Shown: positions 19,385 to 27,687 of the stretch, one piece after another
Numbering within the stretch: position 1 is the stretch's first letter
How the letters are laid out: each line of letters begins with the position of its first letter
Origin: an uncultured Verrucomicrobiota bacterium
GTDB lineage: Bacteria > Verrucomicrobiota > Verrucomicrobiia > Limisphaerales > UBA9464
Assembly (NCBI GenBank): GCA_903910585.1
Contig: CAIWAH010000230.1
Location: 1-64,000 of the forward strand
Direction of reading: 5' to 3'
Length of the DNA: 64,000 nt
Made by a program: the position numbers and the translations under genes
The notes under the pieces: model-generated
What the model saw: the letters and a program-made list of their open reading frames with translations, nothing else
The model's database searches: none
What the model was told of the DNA's origin: nothing

Positions 19385-21759
19385 ATGAACAAGAAACTCC
19401 TCACCGAGGCGGACATCCGCACCAAGTTCATCACGCCGGCCCTGGTCGGCGCGAACGGGGACAAGTGGAACCTGATGACGCAAATCCGGGAGGAGGCCTA
19501 TTTCACCAAGGGGCGGGTCATCGTGCGCGGCAAGATGGTGATGCGCGGCGAGGCGAAGAAGGCCGACTACCTCCTCTCCTACAAACCGAACCTGCCGCTC
19601 GCCGTCATCGAGGCCAAGGACAACAACCACTCGGTCGGCGCCGGCACGCAGCAGGCGCTGGAATACGCCGAAATCCTCGACGTCCCGTTCGCCTACAGCT
19701 GCAACGGCGACGCCTTCCTGGAGCACGACCGCACGGCGACGGGCGGCACCGTGACCCGCGCGATCCCGCTGGACCAGTTTCCCGGGCCGGAGGAGCTGTG
19801 GAACCGCTACCAGGCCCCAAGGGCTACACGGCCGCCCAGGCCGCGGTCGCCACCCAGGACTACTACGACGACGGTTCCCAGAAGTCCCCGCGTTACTACC
19901 AGCTCACCGCCATCAACCGCACGGTGGAGGCCATCGCCCGCGGGGAAAACCGCCTCCTGCTCGTGATGGCCACCGGCACGGGCAAGACCTACACCGCCTT
20001 CCAGATCATCTGGCGCCTGTGGAAGTCAGGCGCGAAGAAACGCATCCTATTCTTGGTTGATCGCAACATCCTCGCCGACCAGACCAAGACGAACGACTTC
20101 AAGCCGTTCGGCACGGCGATGACCAAGATTACGAACCGGACGGTGGACAAGTCGTTCGAGATCTACCTCTGCCTCTACCAGGCGGTCACTGGCACCGAGG
20201 AGGAGCGAAACATCTACAAGCAGTTCTCCCGCGAGTTCTTCGACCTCGTGATCGTGGACGAATGCCACCGGGGCAGCGCGGCCGACGACGCCGCGTGGCG
20301 TCAGGTGCTCGAATACTTCACCACCGCCACCCAGATCGGCCTCACCGCCACGCCCAAGGAGACCAAGGACGTCTCCAACATCGAATACTTCGGCGAGCCC
20401 ATATACACCTACTCCCTGCGCCAGGGGATCGCCGACGGCTTCCTGGCGCCCTACAAGGTTGTCCGCCTCGGCCTCGACAAGGACCTCGATGGCTGGCGGC
20501 CGGAAGACGGCCAGACCGACAAGTTCGGCCAGGTCATCGAGGACCGCGAATACAACGACCGCGACTTCGACCGGAACCTGATCCTCGAAAAACGCACCGC
20601 GGTCGTGGCCGCCAAGATCACCGAGTTTCTCCGGGCCACCGACCGCTTCGCCAAGACCATCGTCTTCTGCGAGAACATCGACCACGCGGAGCGGATGCGG
20701 CAGGCGCTCGTCAACGCCAACGCCGACCTCTCCGCCGCCAATCCGCGCTACGTGATGCGCATCACCGGCGACAATGACGAGGGCAAGAGGCAGCTCGACA
20801 ACTTCATTGATCCGGAATCCGCCTATCCGGTCATCGCCTGCACCTCGCAGCTCATGTCCACCGGCGTGGACGCGCAGACCTGCCGCCTCATCGTCCTCGA
20901 CAAGCGCATCGGCTCAATGACCGAGTTCAAGCAGATCATCGGGCGCGGCACCCGCATCAACGAGGACTACGACAAGCTGTTCTTCACCATCATGGACTTC
21001 AAACGGGCCACCGCCCTGTTTGCCGATCCCGCCTTCGACGGCGACCCGGTGCAGATCTACGAGCCTGGCGACGAAGAGTCGGTGGTGCCGCCGGACGAAC
21101 CGCCGGTCACCGACGACGGACTGCGCGACGACGGGCCGCCCTATCGGCTGGACGGCCCAGGCCCTGGTCCGGACGGCCCGGCGGGACCGCCCCCAACCCG
21201 CTACTACGTGGACAACGTCGAGGTCCGGGTCGCCACGGAACGCGTCCAATACCTCGACGAACACGGCAAGCTGATCACCGAATCGCTCAAGGACTACTCC
21301 CGCAAGACCGTCCGCAAGGCCTACGCGTCGCTCGACCAGTTCCTCACGGTCTGGCACGACGCCGACAAGAAGCAGGCCATCCTCACGGAGCTGGCCGTGC
21401 AGGGCGTCTTCTTCGACGAGCTCGCCGAGCAGGTCGGCCGCGACTACGACGCCTTCGACCTCGTCTGCCATGTCGCCTTCGATGCGCCGCCGCTCACCCG
21501 CCAGGAGCGGGCCGACCGGGTGAAAAAGCGCGACGTCTTCGCGAAGTATGGCGACAAGGCCCGCGCCGTTCTGGATGCCCTCCTCCAGAAATACGCCGAC
21601 AGCGGCCTCAAAAGCGTCGAGTCACTGGAAATCCTCAAGGTGGACCCGCTCACCGCCCACGGCACCCCGATGGAAATCGTGAAACTCTTCGGCGGACGCG
21701 ACGGCTATCTGGCAGCCGTCCGCGATCTCGAAACCGCCCTTTACCAGCACGCCGCCTGA
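19385..21759 (+). pseudogene. hsdR: Type I restriction enzyme R subunit, single-base frameshift near 19815
   Basis: HsdR is the ATP-dependent translocase and nuclease subunit of a type I restriction enzyme. The first frame (MNKKLLTEADIRTKFITPAL...) carries the nuclease domain with PLAVIEAKDNN, the PD-(D/E)xK signature. At the CCCC run 19815-19818 the frame breaks: WNRYQAP in the first frame must join PKGYTAAQA in the next, and adding one C would restore a continuous 791-residue protein. The second frame has Walker A MATGTGKT, DECH box (VIVDECHRGSA), helicase motifs ending GRGTRINEDY, and an EcoEI-type C-terminal domain. Either the restriction subunit is inactivated or the run is miscounted in the sequence. 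Confidence 0.88.
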
Positions 21760-21795
21760 TGGGTTGCCAACCTCTGTCCTCCGCGTAGCCTTCCC

Positions 21796-22587
21796 ATGTC
21801 CGACGATGCCGCCAACCTCCTCCAACGCGATGCCCGTGAAGCCGCTGCTCTCCGCCGAGCAGATGGCGCGGATCTTGTCGGCGCGGCGCTCGCTCACCTC
21901 CGAGGAAGCCCATCGCCAGATGGCGCAGCACCTGGGACGCCCGCTCTCGCCCGGCAGACGGAAGGCCTTCGTGAATGGGCGCGAGGTCTGGGTCTGCTGC
22001 TGAATCCCGCTGATCTTCCGGCCAAGGTCGTCCGCGGTGGCCAGGAGCACGACCTGTTTCACGACGAAACGACCGACCGCTATTTCAAGGTCACCCGCAA
22101 CGGCATCTTCGGCCTTGCCCCCGGCATCGACCTCGCCCTGGTGTCGTCCGGCCAGGACGCCCGCCGCTTCCACCTCTGGGAGGCCACGCCGCTCGAATAC
22201 CTCGAACGCCTCCACCTCCAGAACCAGCTCGTTCCCGGCCTGAACCAACTCGAAGGCATCCTCGACCTTGGCGACGACCTCGCCGTCGTCACCTCCCAGC
22301 CCCGGTTCGATCTCGTGGCGGTCACGCAGCCCGAGATTGACGTGTGGTTCGCCCGCTTGGGCTTCGAAAAGGTGACCGAATGCGGCTACTACCGCGCCGA
22401 GGACAACCTCGGCATCTTCGACGCGCACACGAAGAACCTCGTGCGTTTCCAGGACGACCTCATCCCCTTCGATGTGATTCCCTGCCGGCCCGCCGGCGGG
22501 TTCCTTCAGTTCATCGCCGACACCCTCGCCGCCGGCCATACTGTGCGCGCCGTGCGCACCGTCACCACCAGTCCGCGTCCCTCCTAG
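21796..22587 (+). CDS. Polyvalent-kinase-like protein inside the type I R-M operon
   Basis: 263 residues, 36 bp after hsdR and 3 bp before hsdM, so part of the operon. It is not a usual R-M subunit. Residues 81-105 (GGQEHDLFHDE...YFKVTRNGIFG) resemble a kinase nucleotide loop followed by the Lys strand (K98). Residues 207-229 (IFDAHTKNLV...PFDVIP) resemble a catalytic loop (D209, N214) and a metal-binding Asp (D226). This matches the 'putative polyvalent protein kinase' group known from mobile elements. Possible roles are control of restriction or a phage-defence accessory. The N-terminal 75 residues are low in recognisable features; a different frame is also open there but ends at 22003. The kinase call is moderate. 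Confidence 0.6.
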   Translation: MSDDAANLLQRDAREAAALRRADGADLVGAALAHLRGSPSPDGAAPGTPALARQTEGLREWARGLGLLLNPADLPAKVVRGGQEHDLFHDETTDRYFKVTRNGIFGLAPGIDLALVSSGQDARRFHLWEATPLEYLERLHLQNQLVPGLNQLEGILDLGDDLAVVTSQPRFDLVAVTQPEIDVWFARLGFEKVTECGYYRAEDNLGIFDAHTKNLVRFQDDLIPFDVIPCRPAGGFLQFIADTLAAGHTVRAVRTVTTSPRPS

Positions 22588-22590
22588 CCC

Positions 22591-24065
22591 ATGCCCAACG
22601 TCTCCAACCTCGTCAAAACCATCCAGGACATCATGCGCAAGGACGCCGGCACCTACGGCGACGCGCAGCGCCTCGAACAGCTCGGCTGGATGTTCTTCCT
22701 GAAGATCTTCGACGACCGCGAAAAGGAGATGGAGCTCCTCCGCGACAATTACCGCTCGCCGCTCCCCAAACACCTCCGCTGGTCCACCTGGGCCACTGAT
22801 GACGAAGGCATCACCGGCGACGCCTTGCTCGACTTCGTCAACAACACCCTCCTGCCGAAGCTCAAGGCCATGACCGGCGGCGGCGACAAGATCGCCGGCC
22901 TCATTCGCATGGCTTTCGAGGATGCCAACAACTACATGAAGAACGGCACGTTGATGCGCCAGGTCATCAACAAGATCAACGGCATCGACTTCAACGCCTC
23001 CGATGATCGCCACATGTTCGGCGATATCTACGAAAAGCTCCTCAAGGACCTCCAGTCCGCGGGCAACGCCGGCGAGTTCTACACCCCGCGCGCCGTCACC
23101 CAGTTCATCGTCGAGCAGGTCAACCCCCGCCTCGGCGAGACCATCCTCGACCCCGCCTGCGGCACCGGCGGCTTCCTCGTCTGCGCCATCGAGCATCTGC
23201 GCAAGCAGGCCAAGACCGAGGCCCACAACGCACCATCCAGGACTGCTTCGCCGGCATCGAGAAAAAGCACCTGCCGCACGTCCTGTGCATGACCAATCTT
23301 CTTCTTCACGGCATCGACGTCCCCTCCAACGTCCGGCACGACAACACCCTCGCCCGCCCCCTGCGCGACTGGGGTCCGAAGGAGCGCGTGGACGTCATCG
23401 TCACCAACCCGCCCTTCGGCGGCATGGAGGAAGACGGCATCGAGTCCAACTACCCCGCCGAGTTCCGCACCCGTGAGACCGCCGACCTCTTCCTCGTGCT
23501 GCTCATGAAGCTGCTCAAGCCCGGCGGCCGCGCCGGCCTCGTCTTGCCCGACGGCACGCTCTTCGGCGAAGGCGTCAAGACCCGCATCAAGGAAGCCCTC
23601 CTCACCGAGTGCAACCTTCACACCATCGTCCGCCTGCCCAACGGCGTCTTCAATCCCTACACCGCCATCCGCACCAACCTCCTCTTCTTCACCAAGGGCG
23701 CGCCCACCACCCACGTCTGGTATTACGAGCACCCCTATCCGCCCGGCGCCAAGAGCTACAACAAGGGCAAACCGATCCGCATCGAGGAGTTCGAGGCCGA
23801 ACGCGCCTGGTGGGGCGATGAAAAAGACGGTTTCAAATCCCGGGTGGAAAACGAGCAGGCCTGGCGCGTCTCCATTGATCAGATCAAGGCCGGCAACTTC
23901 AACCTCGACCTCAAGAACCCGCACCACCCCGACACCGGCCCCGGCGACGTGGACCACCTCCTGCCCGAATACGAAAAGCTCCTCGCTCAAATCGCCGCCA
24001 CCCGCGCCGCGCTGAAACAGGAACTCCACCACGCCCTCACCGCCACCGCCGGGACAGCCGAATGA
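22591..24065 (+). pseudogene. hsdM: Type I DNA methyltransferase M subunit, single-base frameshift near 23229
   Basis: HsdM makes N6-methyladenine at the HsdS-chosen site and is required for both modification and restriction. The first frame gives the N-terminal HsdM domain (MPNVSNLVKTIQDIMRKD, LGWMFFLKIFDDREKE) and AdoMet motif I DPACGTGGFLV. After KTEAHN the frame fails at 23227-23231. One extra C there would give HNRTIQDCFAGIEKKHLPHVL and join the second frame, which holds the catalytic motif NPPFGG and the C-terminal region. The restored protein would be 491 residues, normal for HsdM. The second frame has its own ATG at 23289, but that fragment lacks motif I. The end overlaps the hsdS start (ATGA). 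Confidence 0.88.
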
Positions 24066-24150
24066 AGCTGGAAACGTTTTTCGAGAAGTTCGACCAGTTC
24101 GCCGACGCGCCCGATGCGGTGGCGAAGATGCGCGAGTTGGTCCGGCCTTT
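24062..24150 (+). pseudogene. Duplicated 5' fragment of hsdS
   Basis: This starts at the ATG that overlaps the hsdM stop (ATGA), which is the expected original hsdS start. About 86 bp (MKLETFFEKFDQFADAPDAVAKMRELV) repeat, with three substitutions, the start of the full hsdS at 24385. The copy then runs into a palindromic element and loses all HsdS similarity. The insertion therefore lies between two copies of the same hsdS start. Confidence 0.85.
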
Positions 24151-24375
24151 GAGCGCCAACGGCGCGTCCCATGCCAGCCTGGGGCAACGCCCCAGGAAAA
24201 CCATTCCCCAAAGATCCCAAGCCCTGAAGGGGCGGGCCAACGGATGGCGATGCGTGGCGGTTCGATGCGTGCGAGGAGCGAATTGGGTCGCCCTTTCAGG
24301 GCTTTGTTCGTTTGTGGATGCCATACCCAGGGCGTTGCCCTGGGCTGGTATGGGACGCCGCGTTGCGGCTGGGGG
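24151..24375. repeat. Inverted pair of three-hairpin elements (R1 and R2) inserted at the hsdS start
   Basis: R1 (about 24151-24237) and R2 (about 24286-24375) are inverted relatives of each other. Each has a central 8-bp stem: CCTGGGGC-AAC-GCCCCAGG in R1 and CCCAGGGC-GTT-GCCCTGGG in R2. Each also has a smaller stem (GCGCC-AAC-GGCGC in R1, GCCGC-GTT-GCGGC in R2). Between them are about 50 bases with no coding sense. The pair is flanked by direct copies of the first 86 bp of hsdS. This looks like a non-autonomous (MITE/PATE-like) element related to the transposase unit at 26723-27361. Confidence 0.78.
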
Positions 24376-24384
24376 AACCGCCCA

Positions 24385-26019
24385 ATGAAGCTGGAAACGT
24401 TTTTCGAGAAGTTCGACCGGTTCGCCGACGCGCCCGATGCGGTGGCGAAAATGCGCGAGCTGGTGCTGGACTTGGCGGTGAAAGGAAAGCTGACCGACCG
24501 CGACTTGAAGAAAGAGTCAGTTGATTCGAAATACTCCGACGAACCATCTTCCGACGTTTTACCGGCAAACTGGCGTCTCCTTAACTTCGGGAAGTTCTGC
24601 GACATTCAAGGCGGGAACCAGCCGCCCAAAAGTCAGTTTCGCGATGAACCAAAGCCAGGCTACGTGCGAATGTTCCAAATCCGCGACCTCGGCGAGAGGC
24701 CGGTCCCTGTCTACATTTCCAAGGAATCAACAAATCGGTTTTGCCGTGAGGGCGAAATTCTCATCGGCCGCTACGGCGCTTCCGTTGGCAAAGTCTTCTG
24801 GGCGCAGGACGGCGCATACAATGTCGCGCTTGCGAAGTTCATATTTCCCGAAGATGCCCTGCTTCCGCCATTCGCCTTCTGGGTGCTGAAGTCAGATTTC
24901 TTTCAGGCCGAGATCGCCGGAGCGAGCCGCTCGGCCCAAGCCGGATTCAATAAAGGCGACTTGGCCGCGATTGATTTCCCCCTCCCACCCCTCGCCGAGC
25001 AGAAGCGGATCGTGGCGAAGGTGGATGAGTTGATGGCGTTGTGTGATCGGCTGGAGGCGCAGCAGCAGGAACGGGAGACGCGGCACACCGCGCTCGCCCG
25101 CGCGTCGCTGGCCCGCTTTGCCGACGCGCCCACCCCGGCCAACCTCCATTTCATTTTCCACCCGTCCTACGCCATCCCCCCCGCCGACCTCCGCAAATCC
25201 ATCCTCACCCTCGCCGTCCAAGGCAAACTCGTCCCCCAAGACCCCAACGACGAACCGGCGGAGGTTCCCGCATTGTCGCGCGTCACAAAGTCCAAGGGCG
25301 AGCGAGAGGCTCCCTTCGAGTTGCCCGCCAATTGGAAGTGGGTGCAGTTGGGCCAAATCAGCGAGCTAATCAACGGCGATAGAAGCAAGAACTACCCAAA
25401 CAAGGCTGAGTATGTTCCCGAAGGCGTCGCGTGGATTAACACAGGACACATTGAGCCCGATGGAACGCTTTCCACCGAATGGATGCATTTCATCTCTCGA
25501 AAGAAGTTCGATTCACTTCGGAGCGGCAAGGTGCGTCCGGGAGATTTGGTTTATTGCCTGCGGGGCGCGACGCTTGGAAAGACGGCCATCATCACGCAAT
25601 ACGAAGAAGGCGCAGTCGCTTCGTCTCTGGTAATCATCCGCCTCATTCCAGCAGTCGAACCACGATACGCATATCGTTTCCTGACCAGCCCACTCGGGCG
25701 CGCACAGATCTTCCAATTCGACAATGGCTCCGCGCAGCCAAACCTGTCGGCGAACAACGTCAAAAAGTATTGGGTTCCACTCCCACCCCTCGCCGAACAA
25801 CGCCGGATCGTGGCCAAAGTGGAGCAACTGATGGCCTTGGTGGACGCGTTGGAAACGCAGCTCGCCGCCTCCCGCGCCACCGCCGCGAACCTCCTCTCCG
25901 CCCTCGTGGCCGAACTCACGTCTGGCGTTGCGTCCGCCTCGCCCAGCGCCAACGGCGCGCCCCAAACCAGCCCAGGGCAACGCCCTGGGAAACCGGCCAA
26001 CAAATCCCACAAGGGCTGA
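24385..26019 (+). CDS. hsdS: Type I restriction specificity subunit
   Basis: 544 residues. HsdS holds two target recognition domains and sets the DNA sequence that the M and R subunits act on. TRD1 begins near LPANWRLLNFGKFCDIQGGNQ and ends with the conserved PLPPLAEQKRIVAKVDELMALCD helix. TRD2 begins near LPANWKWVQLGQISELINGDRS and ends with PLPPLAEQRRIVAKVEQLMALVD. These repeated helices form the coiled-coil spacers. The last about 25 codons (from SANGAPQT to the stop) are not HsdS sequence: they lie in a palindromic element, and the stop TGA is in its third hairpin. The frame has no disabling change. Without an intact hsdM its function is uncertain. Confidence 0.9.
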   Translation: MKLETFFEKFDRFADAPDAVAKMRELVLDLAVKGKLTDRDLKKESVDSKYSDEPSSDVLPANWRLLNFGKFCDIQGGNQPPKSQFRDEPKPGYVRMFQIRDLGERPVPVYISKESTNRFCREGEILIGRYGASVGKVFWAQDGAYNVALAKFIFPEDALLPPFAFWVLKSDFFQAEIAGASRSAQAGFNKGDLAAIDFPLPPLAEQKRIVAKVDELMALCDRLEAQQQERETRHTALARASLARFADAPTPANLHFIFHPSYAIPPADLRKSILTLAVQGKLVPQDPNDEPAEVPALSRVTKSKGEREAPFELPANWKWVQLGQISELINGDRSKNYPNKAEYVPEGVAWINTGHIEPDGTLSTEWMHFISRKKFDSLRSGKVRPGDLVYCLRGATLGKTAIITQYEEGAVASSLVIIRLIPAVEPRYAYRFLTSPLGRAQIFQFDNGSAQPNLSANNVKKYWVPLPPLAEQRRIVAKVEQLMALVDALETQLAASRATAANLLSALVAELTSGVASASPSANGAPQTSPGQRPGKPANKSHKG

Positions 26020-26176
26020 AAGCCCGGCCCATATCATGGCGACGATCAATCGAACAACGTGTGCGTGGAATCCGGCCGTCGGTGGTCCGCCCCTTCAGGG
26101 CTCGGTGGCAATTTGGTCCTCGAATCCTGGGGCGGTGCCCCAGGCTGGCATGGGCCGGGCCTTTGGCCCTCCGGCG
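25942..26176. repeat. Inverted pair of three-hairpin elements (R3 and R4)
   Basis: R3 (about 25942-26030) overlaps the end of hsdS and has, in order, GCGCC-AAC-GGCGC, CCCAGGGC-AAC-GCCCTGGG and GGGCT-GAA-AGCCC. R4 (about 26087-26176) is the inverted counterpart with CCTGGGGC-GGT-GCCCCAGG and GGGCC-TTT-GGCCC. The spacer is about 55 bases and non-coding. R3 supplies the final codons and stop of hsdS. Confidence 0.78.
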
Positions 26177-26189
26177 CCGCGCCTTCCAC

Positions 26190-26341
26190 GCCTCGCCGAA
26201 CAACGCCGGACCGTGGCCAAAGTGGAGCAACTGATGGCCTTGGTGGACGCGTTGGAAACGCAGCTCGCCGCCTCCCGCGCCACCGCCGCGAACCTCCTCT
26301 CCGCCCTCGTCGCCGAGCTTACCTCCACGCCCGGCCTTGTT
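26190..26341 (+). pseudogene. Second copy of the hsdS 3' coiled-coil segment
   Basis: This repeats the last HsdS segment (LAEQRRTVAKVEQLMALVDAL...NLLSALVAEL) with only a few changes, one turning the usual I of RRIV into T. The frame is open through the following element to a TGA in R5's third hairpin. It has no start codon of its own with a ribosome binding site, so it is probably untranslated, but it could serve as a donor for recombination with hsdS. Confidence 0.82.
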
Positions 26342-26555
26342 CCCAGCGCCAACGGCGCGCCCCAAACCAGCCCAGGGCAACGCCCTGGGAAACCGCCCGC
26401 AAAACCGAATAAGGGCTGAAAGCCCGGCCCAACCGTGAACCCGCCGCAATCCTTTCGCACCCTTGGAACGCGCCTTCAGCGCTCGGGGGATTTTTCAACG
26501 ACCATACCTGGGGCGTTGCCCCAGGCTGGCTTGGGCCGGGCCTTTGGCCCTCCGG
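26342..26555. repeat. Inverted pair of three-hairpin elements (R5 and R6)
   Basis: R5 (about 26342-26430) carries GCGCC-AAC-GGCGC, CCCAGGGC-AAC-GCCCTGGG and GGGCT-GAA-AGCCC; R6 (about 26470-26555) carries the inverted set with CCTGGGGC-GTT-GCCCCAGG and GGGCC-TTT-GGCCC. The spacer contains GCCGCAATC, as does the transposase start at 26819, so the pair may be a deletion product of a transposase-bearing copy. That last point is inference from nine bases. Confidence 0.72.
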
Positions 26556-26566
26556 CATTCGCGTCA

Positions 26567-26722
26567 CCACCCCTCGCCGAACAACGCCGGATCGTGGCGA
26601 AAGTGGACGAACGGATGGCCTTGGTGGACGCGCTGGAAACCCAGCTCGCCACCGCCCGCACCACCGCCGCGAACCTCCTCTCCGCCCTCGTCGCCGAACT
26701 CACCACCCCGCCGGGCCTTGTC
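26567..26722 (+). pseudogene. Third copy of the hsdS 3' coiled-coil segment
   Basis: This repeats PLAEQRRIVAKVDERMALVDALETQLATARTTAANLLSALVAEL. It is more diverged than the second copy (several amino-acid changes such as EQL to ERM), suggesting an older duplication or a different source allele. The frame is open into the next element, where a TAA ends it before the third hairpin. Confidence 0.8.
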
Positions 26723-27361
26723 CCCAGCGCCAACGGCGCGTCCTCATCCCAGCCTGGGGCAACGCCCCAGGTCAAAGGCCGGAGAACACCATAAGGGCTG
26801 AAAGCCCGTGCCATCGCCATGCCGCAATCATTGAGCCTCGTCATCGTCCACGTCATCTTCTCCACGAAAGAACGCATCCCATTCCTCGACTCCGAAACGC
26901 GACCGAAACTCCACGCCTACCTCGCAACCGTCGCGCGTAATGCTGACTGCGAGGCATATCGCGTCGGCGGCGCGGCCGACCATGTTCACCTCGCGATTCG
27001 ATTATCGCGCACCATCACCATCGCGAAATTGGTGGAGACATTGAAAACGGCATCATCGAAATGGCTGAAAGCGCAATCGCCCGACCTCGCAGCGTTTTCG
27101 TGGCAACGCGGCTACGGATGTTTTTCGGTCGGCCCGTCGGACTTGGATGCGCTGCTGGCCTACATTAATGACCAGGAAAACCACCACCGCACGCGCACAT
27201 TTCAGGATGAGTTTCGGGTGTTCCTTAAAAAATACGGGGTGGAATATGACGAGGCGTATGTTTGGGATTGAACGATGGGGGGGCTTGCAGCCCTTTTCGG
27301 TGTTGTGGGATATTCCTGGGGCGTCGCCCCAGGCTGGAATGAGGCCGGGGCTTTGCCCCTC
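26723..27361. mobile_element. IS200/RAYT-like transposable unit bounded by hairpin elements R7 and R8
   Basis: R7 (about 26723-26812; CCTGGGGC-AAC-GCCCCAGG and GGGCT-GAA-AGCCC) and R8 (about 27279-27361, inverted; CCTGGGGC-GTC-GCCCCAGG and GGGGC-TTT-GCCCC) enclose a Y1 transposase gene. Subterminal hairpins recognised by a Y1 transposase are the hallmark of the IS200/IS605 group and of REP/RAYT systems. The other element pairs here have the same ends but no gene, so this is probably the autonomous member. Confidence 0.8.
26819..27271 (+). CDS. IS200/IS605-like Y1 (HUH) transposase, RAYT-like
   Basis: 150 residues, full length for a Y1 transposase. The HUH pair is H55 and H57 in ADHVHLAI. The nucleophilic tyrosine is Y115 in YINDQ, with the glutamine four residues later, as in IS608 TnpA. 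The family C-terminus (TFQDEFRVFLKKYGVEYDEAYVWD) is intact. These enzymes cut and join single-stranded DNA at sites next to hairpins and leave no target duplication. The ATG lies about 7 bases after R7. All catalytic residues are present, so it may be active. Confidence 0.9.
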   Translation: MPQSLSLVIVHVIFSTKERIPFLDSETRPKLHAYLATVARNADCEAYRVGGAADHVHLAIRLSRTITIAKLVETLKTASSKWLKAQSPDLAAFSWQRGYGCFSVGPSDLDALLAYINDQENHHRTRTFQDEFRVFLKKYGVEYDEAYVWD

Positions 27362-27387
27362 GTGTTCCACACGACAAGTTTGCTCTC

Positions 27388-27470
27388 ACCCCTCGCCGAA
27401 CCACGCCGGATCGTGGCCAAAGTGGAGCAACTGATGACCTTGGTGGACGCGTTGGAAACGCAGCTAGCCC
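27388..27470 (+). pseudogene. Fourth, truncated copy of the hsdS 3' segment
   Basis: This encodes PLAEPRRIVAKVEQLMTLVDALETQLA, then the similarity stops abruptly at a hairpin element (R9). It is the right-hand end of the hsdS duplication array. Confidence 0.78.
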
Positions 27471-27477
27471 CCTGGGT

Positions 27478-27567
27478 CGCGCTTTCAGCGCTCCGGGATG
27501 TTATTTGCCCCGATTCTTCGGGCGTTGCCCCAAGCTGGCCTGGGCCGGGCCTTTGGCCCGTCGGCAC
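27478..27567. repeat. Solitary, degenerate three-hairpin element (R9)
   Basis: Same orientation as R2, R4, R6 and R8 (GCGCTTTCAGCGC, GGGCC-TTT-GGCCC), but the central stem is imperfect (CTTCGGGC against GCCCCAAG). It has no right-hand partner and marks the end of the array. The remaining 120 bases to the next gene hold nothing I recognise. Confidence 0.65.
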
Positions 27568-27687
27568 TGCGCGGCAGTCCCGGTGGCGATTTCCGCTTGG
27601 ATTGGCCGGGTTTGGCCGCACCGTGTCCGTCGTCCACGCTGACGGGAGGCGATTGTCGCCGGCCGGTTCGGGTGTGGACCTCGTTTC

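Noticed and set aside
21764-22003. Alternative plus-strand frame over the start of the kinase-like gene, with a plausible small protein
   Set aside because: It ends at 22003, while the 21796 frame continues unbroken through the whole kinase-like domain; I take the alternative as a shadow.
24062-27567. CRISPR array as an explanation for the repeats
   Set aside because: The repeats are about 85-90 bp, inverted in pairs, with variable stems and coding spacers from hsdS; there are no short regular spacers and no cas genes.
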